Part shown: positions 46,036 through 55,457 of the stretch, piece by piece
How the letters are laid out: each line of letters starts with the position of its first letter
How positions within the stretch are numbered: position 1 is the first letter of the stretch
NCBI GenBank assembly: GCA_013306675.1
Contig: JABLUY010000036.1
Span: 1-64,000 of the forward strand
Length of the DNA stretch: 64,000 nucleotides
Direction of reading: 5' to 3'
Origin: Thraustochytrium sp. TN22
Lineage: Eukaryota > Sar > Bigyra > Thraustochytrida > Thraustochytriidae
The notes under the pieces: generated by a model
Seen by the model: the letters and a program-made list of their open reading frames with translations, nothing else
Databases searched by the model: none
What the model was told of the DNA's origin: nothing
Program-made: the position numbers and the translations under genes

Positions 46036-48405
46036 TCACTCGTCGCTCGCCGCAGGAGCCTCAGCTTGCTCTGAAACAGAATCGTCTCGAGGAGAAGCCT
46101 TCTCGGACGCATCCTCGCCGTTCTTATCGTCGTCGCGCTTGCCGTCCTCTTCGAGCTTAAGCTTGCGCTTGGTGAGATGAACGTGGTGGCGCTCGAGGAG
46201 CTTCTCCTGTGCGCCGAGCTCGAGCTTGAAGGTGAGCGGCGCAACGTAGTCCCACTCGTCGAAGAACCGCTGATGACGCGTCTGCAAGGGAGTATTGTCC
46301 GTGCTTGTGGCGCCGATCAGAGATCCGAGGCCCTCAATGTCGATCTCTGCCTGCATCGAGGCAAAGTTCGGCCAGCGCGGCTTCGCATCAGGTCTAGCGT
46401 TGCTGCCGCTGGCAGTAGAGGAACCCGATCTGCGCATCGAGTAAGGCGGCTCGATCTCCCTGGCCAGGAGCTTGGACATATCGATGTCTTGGAGCCATGG
46501 GTGCCTGCAGAGGCCGCGAAAGCCCTGGAGATTGGTGCCGAGGCGCTGCTTGGGATCGAGCTGGAGCAGACCATTGATGAAGTCTCTGCACTCTTTTGAT
46601 GCGGACGCAGGAAGCTTTGCAGCCGGATCCTGCATGTTGGTGATGACGCCCAGCTCCACGGTCTCGGACTCCTGCGCCGCCATCACGGCGAGCCCCTTGG
46701 GCGCATAGTGGTTCTTGCCGCAGAGCAGCTCCAGTGTCATGACCCCGAGCGACCACCAGTCCACGCTCGCGCCATAGCCCTCCGGCGCCGACTCATCGTC
46801 GTTGGTACCAAGCGCCGTCACGCGGCGCGAAGAGATGCCAAAGCGCGTTAAGCGCTTGCTGGCGCCCGCTTTGCTCGAGGCGCGCGAGCTTGCGTCCGTG
46901 GAGCGTCCTGAGGTGCGTCGCCGCCGCTTCGGCCGATCTGCCTTGAGCAGCTCGGGCGCCTTGTAGCCGAGCGTGCCGACGCGCGTGAACCGCCGGCCCA
47001 GCTGCTGTGCCGGAATCACCTTCTCGCCACTCTTGGAGCGCGAGGATTGCGTTGGTGCCCCCTGGCCCGAGGCGCTTGGCATGAAGCTGGATGAGTGGTC
47101 CATGTCCTCGTCTCCGCTCGACCCGTCATCCTCAACCTCACTCGCGGCGAGGAGCGCCTCGGGCGTGGGTCGCTGCAGGACGCCCTTGTCGTCGTCGATG
47201 TGGCCCACCAGACCCATATCCGTGAGCTTTACATGGCCACCCTCGTCCAACAACACGTTAATAGGCTTCAGGTCACGATGCACGTAATTGATGCAGTGCA
47301 GGTGCCGCAACGCCAACATCACCTCAGCCACGATGAACCTGACGTGGTCCTCCGGCATGGTTTTGTCGGGATAGGTGTCGCGAAGATCGCCCAAGGTGCC
47401 GCCGCGCACGTACTCCATGACGATGAGGGCATCCGTCTCGGTCTGGAAGGCGTAGTGCATCTCGACGATGAACGGGAAGGTGGAGTTCACGTAGACGTTG
47501 CGCTCCATGCAGATGCGCGCACGACGGCCCTTGAAGCCACCATGTCGACCCATGCTGCGCACAAGCTTGGCCTTGTGCATGACTTTGATCGCGTACTCGC
47601 GCTGCGTCGACTTCTTGCGGACGCGCGCCACCAGCCCAAAGGCGCCCTGCCCGAGGAAATCCAGGTACTCGAAGTCGTCCACGTCCACCCGATTGTACGT
47701 CTCCTTCTTGCGCTTCTGATACTGGACATACAGCTCGGAGCACTGGAACCGCCTGAAGGTGTTCTCCGCCATCTCGCGGAAGACAGCGTGTTGCAGGCCG
47801 GTGAAGAGGTTTGGCTCAAGGTCCAGGCGGCCCGGAAGGAGGCTGAGACGCTCCGATGACCCCCGCTGCAGCTGCTGGGCGCTCGCGCTGTCCTCGGCGC
47901 CGTTGTCGCCATCCGGGTCTATCGGGCCCGCGGCCTTGGTTTGCCCGCCTTCGCCGCCAGCAGGAGGTCCCGCCTGTGACGCGTCTTCCGCCAGATTGGA
48001 AACGTTGGACCCATAGATCTTCCCGCGATAGAATGCGATGCGGTCCGGTGTCAGCACGCCCAAATGCATCACGGCGCCCTCCTTGATGTACCGCTGGTAG
48101 ATGCTCTTGGCGACAAAGCGGCGGTAATCTCTTGTCGGGATACTCTTGAACTCCTCCATGTCGATCCAGGCCAGGAAGTTCTCGTGCGACGCCTCGGACC
48201 TGGCAAAGTTGCCCAGAAAGTGCTGCCCCAGCGGCTCCGATAGCGTCACGCGCAACTCCGTGTACAGCGGCGAGCTTGCGTACACGAGCGAGTTCTCCGA
48301 CGTGAACTTGCCTTCCTCGACCCACCGCTTGTCCAGCAGGCCGGAAGCATCCGTGTCCACGGCCGCGGCCGGCGACGCCTTGCTGCGCGTCAAGGCCCCT
48401 CCCAT
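46036..48405 (-). CDS. RGS-domain AGC protein kinase, GRK-like
   Basis: 789 residues. It begins M-G-G-A-L-T-R-S, a plausible N-myristoylation site. An RGS-like region is split: about 45-130 (H-F-L-G-N-F-A-R-S-E, H-E-N-F-L-A-W-I-D) and about 205-235 (F-R-R-F-Q-C-S-E-L-Y), with a disordered insert. The kinase follows: G-Q-G-A-F-G loop, Lys274 in A-I-K-V-M, H-R-D-L-K-P-I-N with Asp378, D-M-G at 396-398 instead of DFG, and A-P-E ending at Glu485. The activation segment is about 90 residues, with an acidic Ser-rich insert, and a second basic insert follows APE. G-A-S-V-D-W-W-S-L-G and an AGC C-tail are present. RGS plus AGC kinase is the GRK plan (phosphorylation of active GPCRs); the long activation segment recalls Greatwall/NDR. 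ATG at 48405; an upstream GTG is not credible. Confidence 0.85.
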   Translation of the reverse strand: MGGALTRSKASPAAAVDTDASGLLDKRWVEEGKFTSENSLVYASSPLYTELRVTLSEPLGQHFLGNFARSEASHENFLAWIDMEEFKSIPTRDYRRFVAKSIYQRYIKEGAVMHLGVLTPDRIAFYRGKIYGSNVSNLAEDASQAGPPAGGEGGQTKAAGPIDPDGDNGAEDSASAQQLQRGSSERLSLLPGRLDLEPNLFTGLQHAVFREMAENTFRRFQCSELYVQYQKRKKETYNRVDVDDFEYLDFLGQGAFGLVARVRKKSTQREYAIKVMHKAKLVRSMGRHGGFKGRRARICMERNVYVNSTFPFIVEMHYAFQTETDALIVMEYVRGGTLGDLRDTYPDKTMPEDHVRFIVAEVMLALRHLHCINYVHRDLKPINVLLDEGGHVKLTDMGLVGHIDDDKGVLQRPTPEALLAASEVEDDGSSGDEDMDHSSSFMPSASGQGAPTQSSRSKSGEKVIPAQQLGRRFTRVGTLGYKAPELLKADRPKRRRRTSGRSTDASSRASSKAGASKRLTRFGISSRRVTALGTNDDESAPEGYGASVDWWSLGVMTLELLCGKNHYAPKGLAVMAAQESETVELGVITNMQDPAAKLPASASKECRDFINGLLQLDPKQRLGTNLQGFRGLCRHPWLQDIDMSKLLAREIEPPYSMRRSGSSTASGSNARPDAKPRWPNFASMQAEIDIEGLGSLIGATSTDNTPLQTRHQRFFDEWDYVAPLTFKLELGAQEKLLERHHVHLTKRKLKLEEDGKRDDDKNGEDASEKASPRDDSVSEQAEAPAASDE

Positions 48406-49068
48406 GCTGCCGCGCCGCACCGCGCAGCGCAGCGCAGCGCAGCGCAGCGCGCAGCGCCGAGGCGGCCTGGACGAAGCAAGCCTGCTTGCTTGCTTGCTTG
48501 CTTGCTCACGTGCTTTGCCGTCCTACGCCCTTGTGCGCGAGGTGCTGCGTTGCGTATTCCAACAACGCCCCCGCGCCGGTGCTCTCTCACTCGCCTTGCT
48601 CGATACAATGGTAGTTGCGCCGCGGCGCAAGGATTGTCAACTCAGCCTGTGTTGCCGTCGGTTCTGTGATGCAGCGCGCGAACGGCTTTGTGTCGCCAGC
48701 GCGGGGACACCCACTGGAAAAGGAAGACACAAGGACGACACAAGAGAGAGAGAGACAGAGCGAGAGACAGAGGGACCTCGCCGTGGCCAATGGGATTAGC
48801 AAGAGTTGAAATCTAAGCTTAGCGGAACTTTTGGTGGGCAGGACGCGCATCGGCGGCCGCAGATTCGTGGGACAAAAAGGATGAGGCGTTTCCAACTTCT
48901 CTGACTCGGGCTCGAAATGGAGGAAACGATTGCAGCGAGATGATGCCCACGCGGTGACGGGAAAGAGCGTAACGAAAGAAAGAGTTTGGCCCGGGGGGCA
49001 GGTACTACACTAGCTCGCAAAGATAGGCTTTCGGTCTTCTCGCTAGCTCGCTAGCTAGCTCGTAGCTA
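48406..49068. other. Tandem minus-strand intergenic with CAGCG and CTTG repeats
   Basis: It contains the promoter and leader of the kinase. A (GCAGC)n tract lies at about 48421-48457, 16-52 bp upstream of the kinase start, and a (CTTG)n run at 48483-48506. A degenerate GAGAGA patch occurs at about 48746-48770, and CTAGCTCGCTAGCTAGCTC at about 49032-49051, just past the FAM210 stop. No gene. Confidence 0.6.
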
Positions 49069-49899
49069 CTAGGGCCAGCCGCGCATGATGGAACGTGTGA
49101 GCCGGGCGATGGAAGGTGCGAGTAAGGCACCCACCGAAATGGTGCACGGATAGAGGATGGCTGTGGTCGTAACGGCGGCAGCCCAGGTGCCGAGGACGCT
49201 GCCAAAGTTATCAAAACCGTACTTCGCCAAGAAACCGGTCACGTCCACACCCTGGATGATGGCAGTGTAGAAGCCGAGCACCACGCCCACGCCAACGTAA
49301 CGGGCCGCGATGAAGTAAGCAGCGCCGTACTCGTCGAGCATCTTGCCCAGACGGTCGCTTGTCGTGCGCAGCGTTTCGTTGCTCTGCCACTGCTCGCGCA
49401 GCGGCTGCGGCGCGGCGCCCGAGATGGCGTCCGTCATGCGTACGCGCTTCAGCGCCGGCACGAGGCGGCCCAGGGCGCCGGCGAAGAGCACCTCCACCGG
49501 GAAGCGCAAACGGCGCAGCGGCCGGCCCATGGCAAAGGCCACCGCGTACTCGGCAGGAATGACAATGCCAGAGAGCACCATGAGCTTATGCACGACGAAG
49601 ATGCTCGAGATCTCCATGCCGACAATGCCCAGCAGCACCTCTCGAGGGTGTTTCTCGATGCGGTCGTTGATCAAATCGACCACGCGGTCCGGCACGCTCT
49701 TGGGCGCGCTCGTGCTCAGCACGCGTACCAGCGCCGGCGCCGGCGTGCGCAAGCTCGCGCGCAAGCTCGCGCTGGGCCTCACCAAGGACGCCGTGAAGCC
49801 CCCGAGGCCGCCGCCGCCGCCGCCGCTGCCGCAGTGCAGCGGGCTTGGCTGCAGCGCGCGCCGGCCGAGGGCGGCGCAGCGCAGGGCCGTGCGCCGCAT
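49069..49899 (-). CDS. Mitochondrial FAM210/DUF1279-domain protein
   Basis: 276 residues from the ATG at 49899. The N-terminus is a textbook mitochondrial presequence (Arg/Ser/Ala-rich, no acidic residues, R-V-L-S-T-S-A-P near the cleavage region at about 65). A segment at about 75-150 contains hydrophobic stretches (V-L-L-G-I-V-G-M-E-I-S-S-I-F-V-V-H-K). The DUF1279 core is about 185-235 (R-L-G-K-M-L-D-E-Y-G-A-A-Y-F-I-A-A-R-Y then F-L-A-K-Y-G-F), followed by a last membrane helix. FAM210A/B proteins are inner-membrane proteins linked to mitochondrial translation and metabolism. Transcribed divergently from the RINT1 gene with only 267 bp between ATGs. Confidence 0.75.
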   Translation of the reverse strand: MRRTALRCAALGRRALQPSPLHCGSGGGGGGLGGFTASLVRPSASLRASLRTPAPALVRVLSTSAPKSVPDRVVDLINDRIEKHPREVLLGIVGMEISSIFVVHKLMVLSGIVIPAEYAVAFAMGRPLRRLRFPVEVLFAGALGRLVPALKRVRMTDAISGAAPQPLREQWQSNETLRTTSDRLGKMLDEYGAAYFIAARYVGVGVVLGFYTAIIQGVDVTGFLAKYGFDNFGSVLGTWAAAVTTTAILYPCTISVGALLAPSIARLTRSIMRGWP

Positions 49900-50166
49900 C
49901 GTACCGAGCGCACGCGGGCCGAGCGCGCGAGCGAGCCTGAGCGAGCGAGCGAGCGAGCGAGCTTCAAGTTGCTTTGCGGTCTGCTGCTGCACGCGCCGTG
50001 GATGACGGCGCGGTTGGAGTACCAGACCATCAACTCCACCGGCCACGCGTACGAGCGAGCCGGCCGGCAGGCCCGGGCGGCGCGGCGCGGCGCGCTCGGA
50101 CCCGCTCTGGCCCCGCCGCTCCTCGCGCAGCGCAGCAGACGCGCGCCGCCGGCCGGCAGCGCTGCC
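49900..50166. promoter_or_regulatory. Bidirectional promoter region, FAM210 / RINT1
   Basis: 267 bp separating divergent ATGs. A (GAGC)n run at about 49925-49960 and a GCGGC tract at about 50076-50095 (72-91 bp upstream of the RINT1 ATG). Both promoters must be shared or overlapping. Confidence 0.5.
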
Positions 50167-52671
50167 ATGGCGGCCTCGGCGACGGCGGTGGCCAGCATGG
50201 CGGACCTGGGCACGAGCAACGCCGCGGCGGTGGAAGCGGCGGCGCTGGACGAGGCCGTCCTGGGCGAGGCGCGCACGCAGGAACCCGAGGATGCGACCGC
50301 CGACGGCCTGCAGCGCGCGCTGGCCGCCGGCCGGCTCGAGGCCGCGGCGCAGGAGGTGGCGGCGCAACGGGACGCGCTGGAGGAGCACTTGCACGAGCTG
50401 GAGGCCGCGTACGAGGCGCGCGCGCACGAGGCGCTGCAGCGGAGCATCGAGACGGTGCGCAGGCTGGAGGCGGCCGAGTTGCAGGCCGGCGACCTGCAGG
50501 AGCGCGTGCGCGCCGAGACCCAGCGCGAGCGGCCCGACGACGAGGAGGTGGACCGTGCGCTCGTCGAGCTCCAGGTGCTGCGCAACGCAAAGGCGTACGC
50601 ACAGACCATGGTGCTCGTGAAGCGGCTGGACGCGGCCGCGGAGCCGTCTGAGGCCCAGGTGCGCGAGGCCTGCGAGGCGCTCCAGGCTTATCGCACGTTT
50701 TGGGCGCACACGCGGCAAGGCGACCTGGCGCTGGCCGGCATCGTGGGCGCCTCAATCGAGCGCGCCGTCAAAGCCCGCCGTCGCGCGCTTCTCCAGGGTC
50801 CGGTCAAGGACGCACTGGCGCAGCTCTGCTGGCCCGTGACGGCGTCCAACCCGATGCTGCGCGACTCGCCCGAGGCTCGTGCCGCGCTCCAGGCAGCCCT
50901 CGCCAAGCTCGTCTCGCTGCAGATGCTCTCGGTGGAGCAACGCCAGGCGCGCCTGGTGGACAGCGCCGGCGAAGTGGACCTGGAGCTGTGGGCGGTGCGC
51001 GCGCTGGCGCGGCCCGTCCTGCAGCGCTTCAAGTTCCACTTTAGCGGGGCGCGGTCGACGAACCGCATCGACAAGCCTGACTGGTATCATCGCTTCGTCC
51101 TGGACGCCGCCAAAGATCATGCTGGCTTTTTGGCGGATGCGGTGCAGCCGGTCGTGGAGGCCAAGCTCCCGCTGCAGGGCGTCTTTGTCGACGTGGTGGC
51201 GCACTTTGTGCGTCTCCTTGTGCAGGGCTTGCACCGCCACTACGAGACCGTGTGGCCGACCGTGCGCCAGGCGAACGAGCTCGTCTGCGGCACGCTGGAC
51301 GCAGCCATTGCCCTGGACGAGCAGCTGCGCTCGCTGCTGGGCTACCGTACGGCCGCCGGGGCGGGGGCGTCCTGGCCAACGGCGACGGTCTTCTTCGCCG
51401 AGGACGAGGGCCGCTTTCTGGAGTGGATGGGCGCGGACCTCGAGTTCGGCCGCCGCAAGCTGCAGGGCGTGCTGGCGGCCGACACGGCCTGGAGCGCAGC
51501 TGGTGATGGCCTGGCCGGCGGCTCGCGCGTCGGCCGGCTGCCCGAGTGCGTCGACCTCGTCACGGCGCTCGTGGACGGCGTCGGCGCGCGCGTCGACGCG
51601 CTGCATGACGCCAAGTCTCGCGCGTTGTTTCTGCGCATGGCGCAGCTCCCGCTGCTGGAGGACTTTGCTGCGGAGGTGGAGGCCCGTCTGCAAGCCGCTG
51701 ACCCGACCTCGCGGCTCGCAGCGCCGAAGCCCGATGCGCTCACGCTCTGGTGCCGCGCGCTCAACGCGGCGGCCTCCATGGTCAACACGCTGACCACCTG
51801 GGAAGACCAAGCTCGCTATGCGCAGGCTGCTGCCGCCTGGCACGAGGAGGGCGGCGACGAGGGCGAGGAGGACGAAGAGGGTGAGGAGGCGAACAGGGGC
51901 GCGGGCAGGGCCATGGGCAGCGCCACGGCCAGCCAGATGCTCAAGGACTCGGCGCGCGGCAAGCGCAACGCTCTCCGGGGCGCTCTCAAGGGCCTCTTGG
52001 GACGCGTGCACCTCGGCGCGGGGCGACGCGAGACCGCGCGTCACGCGCCGGCCAGCGGCGGGTCCGGGCTCTTCCGCGGCGCACGGGCGCGCTTCGCGCG
52101 CATGCTGGACGACCACCTGGACACGACGGCGGCGGCCGTGGGCCGGCAGTTCGCCGTCGTGGCCGGGCCGTACTTTGCGGCATGCCGGCAGGGCGCGCTC
52201 AACGGCGTGGCCAAGCCTACGCCGCACCCAAGCCTGGCCGACGCCTTGGCGCTTGTAAGCGGCTTCCTGCTCGCGACACAGCCGCAGCTCCTACCCGCGC
52301 AGCACGAGCGCCTGGTCGCTGGTGCGGCGCACGGCGTGCGCGCAGCATTCATGCACGAGCTTCTGGACGTGACGCGTTTCTCGATTGCGGGCGCTGCGGC
52401 GCTCCAGGATGACCTGGGGGCGCTCGTCGGTGCCTTTCGTCCCTTCGCGGCTCGTCCTGAGAACCGCTACTTTCGCCCGCTTAAGGACCGCGCGCGACTG
52501 CTTGCGCTGCCCGCGCACGCGCTCACGTCTCTGCTGCAGGCCGTGCGTGCTCTGCGCGCCGAGCCCGCTGAGGCCACGCGCCTCCTCGAGGACGGCCACG
52601 GCGTCGCCACCGTATCGCTGCACGACCTCGACTTTATCGCTGCCCTACGCAGCGACCTGCAGCAGCACTGA
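50167..52671 (+). CDS. RINT1/TIP20-family vesicle tethering protein
   Basis: 834 residues. An N-terminal coiled coil (about 40-140) is followed by the RINT-1/TIP20 helical-rod region. The diagnostic block R-F-K-F-H-F-S-G-A-R-S-T-N-R-I-D-K-P-D-W-Y-H-R-F-V stretches over residues 290-315, corresponding to the family's FHFxGxxxTNxxxKPEWY. Rods continue to the C-terminus, which ends L-H-D-L-D-F-I-A-A-L-R. RINT1 is a subunit of the Dsl1/NZR (NAG-RINT1-ZW10) complex that tethers Golgi-derived COPI vesicles at the ER. An acidic disordered insert (E-E-G-G-D-E-G-E-E-D-E-E-G-E-E) lies at about 560-580. The start at 50167 is an ATG in good context; the frame is open upstream but that part is antisense to the FAM210 gene. 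Confidence 0.85.
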   Translation: MAASATAVASMADLGTSNAAAVEAAALDEAVLGEARTQEPEDATADGLQRALAAGRLEAAAQEVAAQRDALEEHLHELEAAYEARAHEALQRSIETVRRLEAAELQAGDLQERVRAETQRERPDDEEVDRALVELQVLRNAKAYAQTMVLVKRLDAAAEPSEAQVREACEALQAYRTFWAHTRQGDLALAGIVGASIERAVKARRRALLQGPVKDALAQLCWPVTASNPMLRDSPEARAALQAALAKLVSLQMLSVEQRQARLVDSAGEVDLELWAVRALARPVLQRFKFHFSGARSTNRIDKPDWYHRFVLDAAKDHAGFLADAVQPVVEAKLPLQGVFVDVVAHFVRLLVQGLHRHYETVWPTVRQANELVCGTLDAAIALDEQLRSLLGYRTAAGAGASWPTATVFFAEDEGRFLEWMGADLEFGRRKLQGVLAADTAWSAAGDGLAGGSRVGRLPECVDLVTALVDGVGARVDALHDAKSRALFLRMAQLPLLEDFAAEVEARLQAADPTSRLAAPKPDALTLWCRALNAAASMVNTLTTWEDQARYAQAAAAWHEEGGDEGEEDEEGEEANRGAGRAMGSATASQMLKDSARGKRNALRGALKGLLGRVHLGAGRRETARHAPASGGSGLFRGARARFARMLDDHLDTTAAAVGRQFAVVAGPYFAACRQGALNGVAKPTPHPSLADALALVSGFLLATQPQLLPAQHERLVAGAAHGVRAAFMHELLDVTRFSIAGAAALQDDLGALVGAFRPFAARPENRYFRPLKDRARLLALPAHALTSLLQAVRALRAEPAEATRLLEDGHGVATVSLHDLDFIAALRSDLQQH

Positions 52672-53453
52672 TTCGTTGTTGTGGGCCAGCGACCTGCAGC
52701 GGCACTGACCGGTTGTTGCATGCAGCCTCCAAGCTAACACAGTAAGTAAGTAAGCTATGTGATCATGCCAGGTGCAGGTCCATCATCGCCGCCCCCTCAA
52801 GCGAGCCGGTGCAAGCCGCCGTCGGACTCCTCCGCGTCGAGTCCGTCAGTGACCGCCTCATGGCGCCAAGCGCTGCAAGCCGGGTTGCCTCCGTCGCGGC
52901 CAGGTCGCCATCGCCGCGGCGCTGGCGCTCAGGCTGCGCTCCGGCTCGGCCCCGCTCCTCCTGACCGCGGGCTCCTAGTTCTTGGCGCAGAACCGGGTCC
53001 GAACCGCGGGTCCCGTCCTCCGATGCTGCGCGCGGGTCGTCGTCGCACGCCGGCAGCAGCCACAGGCGGGCGGGCGGGCGGGCGGGCGCGAGGAGCCCGC
53101 GGCCGCCCCGGCCCGGCCGCTGCAGCTCCGCCGCGCCGCGCCGCGCAGCCCCGCGAGGCGCGGGTTCCTGGCTTCCGTGGTCGCGAGCGAGACTCGCCAT
53201 GACGCCGAGGCCCCGACGGCGAGGGCAGAGGCGCGCGCGGGAGCGGCAGAGCCCGAACGCAGGCGGCGGCGCGGCAGCGGCGGCGGCGGGCGCGGCGGCG
53301 CGCGGCGGGCGGCGGGCGCGCGGCGGCGGCGCGCGGCGGCGCGCGGCGGCGGCGCGCGGCGGGCGGGGCGGGGCCGGGCCGGGCCGGCCTGGGCGGCGAT
53401 CGCTCGATCGGGTGGCGGCAGGCGACGCGCGGAGCGCCGACGCGCGCGAGAGG
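52672..53453. other. Intergenic upstream of ZNF622
   Basis: 782 bp. The first part is the RINT1 3' flank, with GTAAGTAAGTAAG at about 52742-52753. From about 53060 it turns very GC-rich with (GGGC)n (about 53068-53088), CCGCG repeats (about 53129-53147, here in GCCGC orientation) and GGCGGCGCGCGGCGG tracts (about 53268-53370) that end 84 bp before the ZNF622 start. No gene. Confidence 0.55.
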
Positions 53454-54701
53454 ATGGAGGGCGGCGAGGAGGGCGGCGGCGGCGCGCTGCGGTGCTTCAC
53501 GGCGCCGGGCGTGACGTTCGCGACGCGAGAGGACCTGCATGCGCATTATAAGACGGAGTGGCACAGGTACAACTTGAAGCGCAAGGTGGCGCAGCTGCCG
53601 CCCATCCCGCGCGAGATGTTTGAGAAGCTGCAGCTGATTGCGGCGGAGCGCGAGCGGCAGAAGAACACGGACGTGCGCAAGATGGACCACGTCAAGAAGA
53701 GCAAGCGCGACGCTGCGGAGAGCGCCGCATCGGAGGCGGCCTCCTCGTCCGCGGCGCGGGCGCTCGAAGAGGAGGAGGAGGCCGAGGAGCAGGAGCCGCA
53801 GAACCCGTACGAGGTGGACGAGGAGGAGCTGCGCCGCAAGGTGGACCCGTGCCAGTGCTTTCTGGACGGCCACGTGAGCGAGTCCATGGAGGAGAACCTT
53901 GCGTACATGCACCGCAAGTACGGCTTTTACATTCCCGACGCGGACTTCGTGAGTGACTGGCAGGGCCTGTACAAGTACTGCGCACAGAAGGTGCGCGCCG
54001 GCAAGCTGTGCCTGTACTGTGACCGGCCATTCCGTTCGGGCCAGGCCGCCATGCAGCACATGATCGACAAGGCCCACTGCAAGCTGCCGTGGGAGACGGA
54101 CGAGAACCTGGAGGAGTACGAGGACTTTTATGACTTTAGCCCGCTGGACTCGGACGAGGAGGACGAGGACGAGGCGGAGGGCGACGCCGAGGGCGAGGCG
54201 GAGGGCGACGCCGCCATGGCGGACGCCTCGGCCGAGGGCGCCGCCTTGACGAGCGCCGCAGCGGCCCCGGACGCGCCCAAGAAGGTGGGCGACGCGAAGC
54301 GGCGGCCACGCATCCGGCACGAGATGCTCGACTCGGGTGAGATCGCCGTCGTGGATGAGGCCAATGGCACGCGGCGCATCCTTGGCCATCGCGATTACAA
54401 GTGGATCTACAAGCAGCGCTTCAAGCCGGACGAGTCGCGGCCCGCCATGCTGGCGGCCAGCAAGGAGCGCCTCATGCTCGCCTATAAGAAGGCCGGCGTG
54501 GACTCGACCGCCATGATGGAGCACCCTGCCTTTGGCAAGCGGCCGCCCTGGCTCGACAAGCGCATCGCGCGCCAGGAGCAGCGCACCGTCCGCCACAAGG
54601 CCAAGGGCGACTTGCACCTCGGCCTCGGCCACAACCTGCTCGTCAAGAACCGCGTGCATACCAAGAAGCAGATGGGCGCCGGCCACGGTGTCCACGGCTA
54701 A
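53454..54701 (+). CDS. ZNF622: REI1/ZNF622-like 60S ribosome maturation factor
   Basis: 415 residues. K-T-E-W-H-R-Y-N-L-K-R-K-V-A near residue 35 is the signature of the first zinc finger of REI1/Reh1/ZNF622; C-L-Y-C-D-R-P-F, then M-Q-H-M-I-D-K-A-H-C is the second. The C-terminus (N-P-Y-E-V-D, then R-H-E-M-L, and the L-L-V-K-N-R-V-H-T-K-K-Q-M tail) is that of the family, which helps remove Arx1/Alb1 from cytosolic pre-60S subunits. First finger is odd: only one Cys (in L-R-C-F-T-A-P-G-V-T-F) is visible where two are expected, so the zinc site may be lost. The central part is acidic and disordered. The ATG at 53454 is the first in the conserved frame. The last 50 bp are duplicated downstream. 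Confidence 0.9.
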   Translation: MEGGEEGGGGALRCFTAPGVTFATREDLHAHYKTEWHRYNLKRKVAQLPPIPREMFEKLQLIAAERERQKNTDVRKMDHVKKSKRDAAESAASEAASSSAARALEEEEEAEEQEPQNPYEVDEEELRRKVDPCQCFLDGHVSESMEENLAYMHRKYGFYIPDADFVSDWQGLYKYCAQKVRAGKLCLYCDRPFRSGQAAMQHMIDKAHCKLPWETDENLEEYEDFYDFSPLDSDEEDEDEAEGDAEGEAEGDAAMADASAEGAALTSAAAAPDAPKKVGDAKRRPRIRHEMLDSGEIAVVDEANGTRRILGHRDYKWIYKQRFKPDESRPAMLAASKERLMLAYKKAGVDSTAMMEHPAFGKRPPWLDKRIARQEQRTVRHKAKGDLHLGLGHNLLVKNRVHTKKQMGAGHGVHG

Positions 54702-54930
54702 CCAAATCAGACAGGGTCGGGTCGGGCCGGGCCGGGTCGGGTCGTGCTATCCTAACTTTGCTAAGCTAAACTGTGCTGACGATGATGATGATTTGCGTGC
54801 ATACCAAGAAGCAGATGGGCGCCGGCCACGGTGTCCACGGCTAACTAAATCAGACAGGGTCGGGTCGGGCCGGGTCGGGTCGTGCTATCCTAACTTTGCT
54901 AAGCTAAACTGTGCTGACGATGATGACGAT
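54652..54930. repeat. 143-bp tandem duplication spanning the ZNF622 stop
   Basis: The first copy begins at 54652, inside the last 17 codons of ZNF622 (GCGTGCATACCAAGAAGCAG), and runs through the stop into a GGGTCGGGTC-rich 3' flank. The second copy begins exactly 143 bp later, at 54795, and repeats the coding end, the stop and the 3' flank to about 54930. The copies differ by one or two bases and by a few bases in the GGGTCGGG run, so the event is recent. The downstream copy is a non-coding remnant of the gene end. Confidence 0.95.
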
Positions 54931-55457
54931 GTGCTTCCGATGATGAAGACGTGCCTTCGAGTCGGTGACTGACGGGTGACAGCAACGAAAGCCTAACCTT
55001 TCCTTTCAGCTGTGAGCAGCACCTCAAGAATCCACTTGAGAAGCGAAGCGATTGCGAAGCTACGCGGCGCGAAGCGGAGTGACTGCGTGGCGAGACGCAA
55101 CTTGAATGCAATGCAATGCAATGCAATGCAATCCAATGCAATCCATGCACGGCTGGCCAAGACAAGAGACTCCGAGGCAAGGAGGCCGGTCCACCCCGAG
55201 CGCGGCGCACAGACTCGACCAAGCCCGCCGCGCAAAGTCCGCCGCGCAAGAGCAAAGGTCGGGCAGAAAGCCGCCGAGCGGACTGACGTGCGAGCGCGAG
55301 GCGGCGAGGCGGCGCGGGCGGACTCGCGCGCGCGGCGAGCGGCCGGCAGACCCCCAGCGTCGAGGCGGCGGCGCGGCGAGCGGCGCGGCGCGGCGCGGCG
55401 CGGCGCAGCGCAGGCGGCAGCGGGCGGCGTGGCGCGGCGCGGCGAGGGCCAGGGAGG
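54931..55457. other. Intergenic upstream of VWA8
   Basis: The region holds (ATGCA)n at 55106-55144 and GCGGC tracts at about 55382-55445, the latter 13-76 bp before the VWA8 ATG. Probably promoter and leader. No gene. Confidence 0.55.

Noticed and set aside
48406-48420. Upstream GTG start for the GRK-like kinase
   Set aside because: ATG at 48405 gives a myristoylation-type N-terminus; the GTG extension adds five residues with no support.
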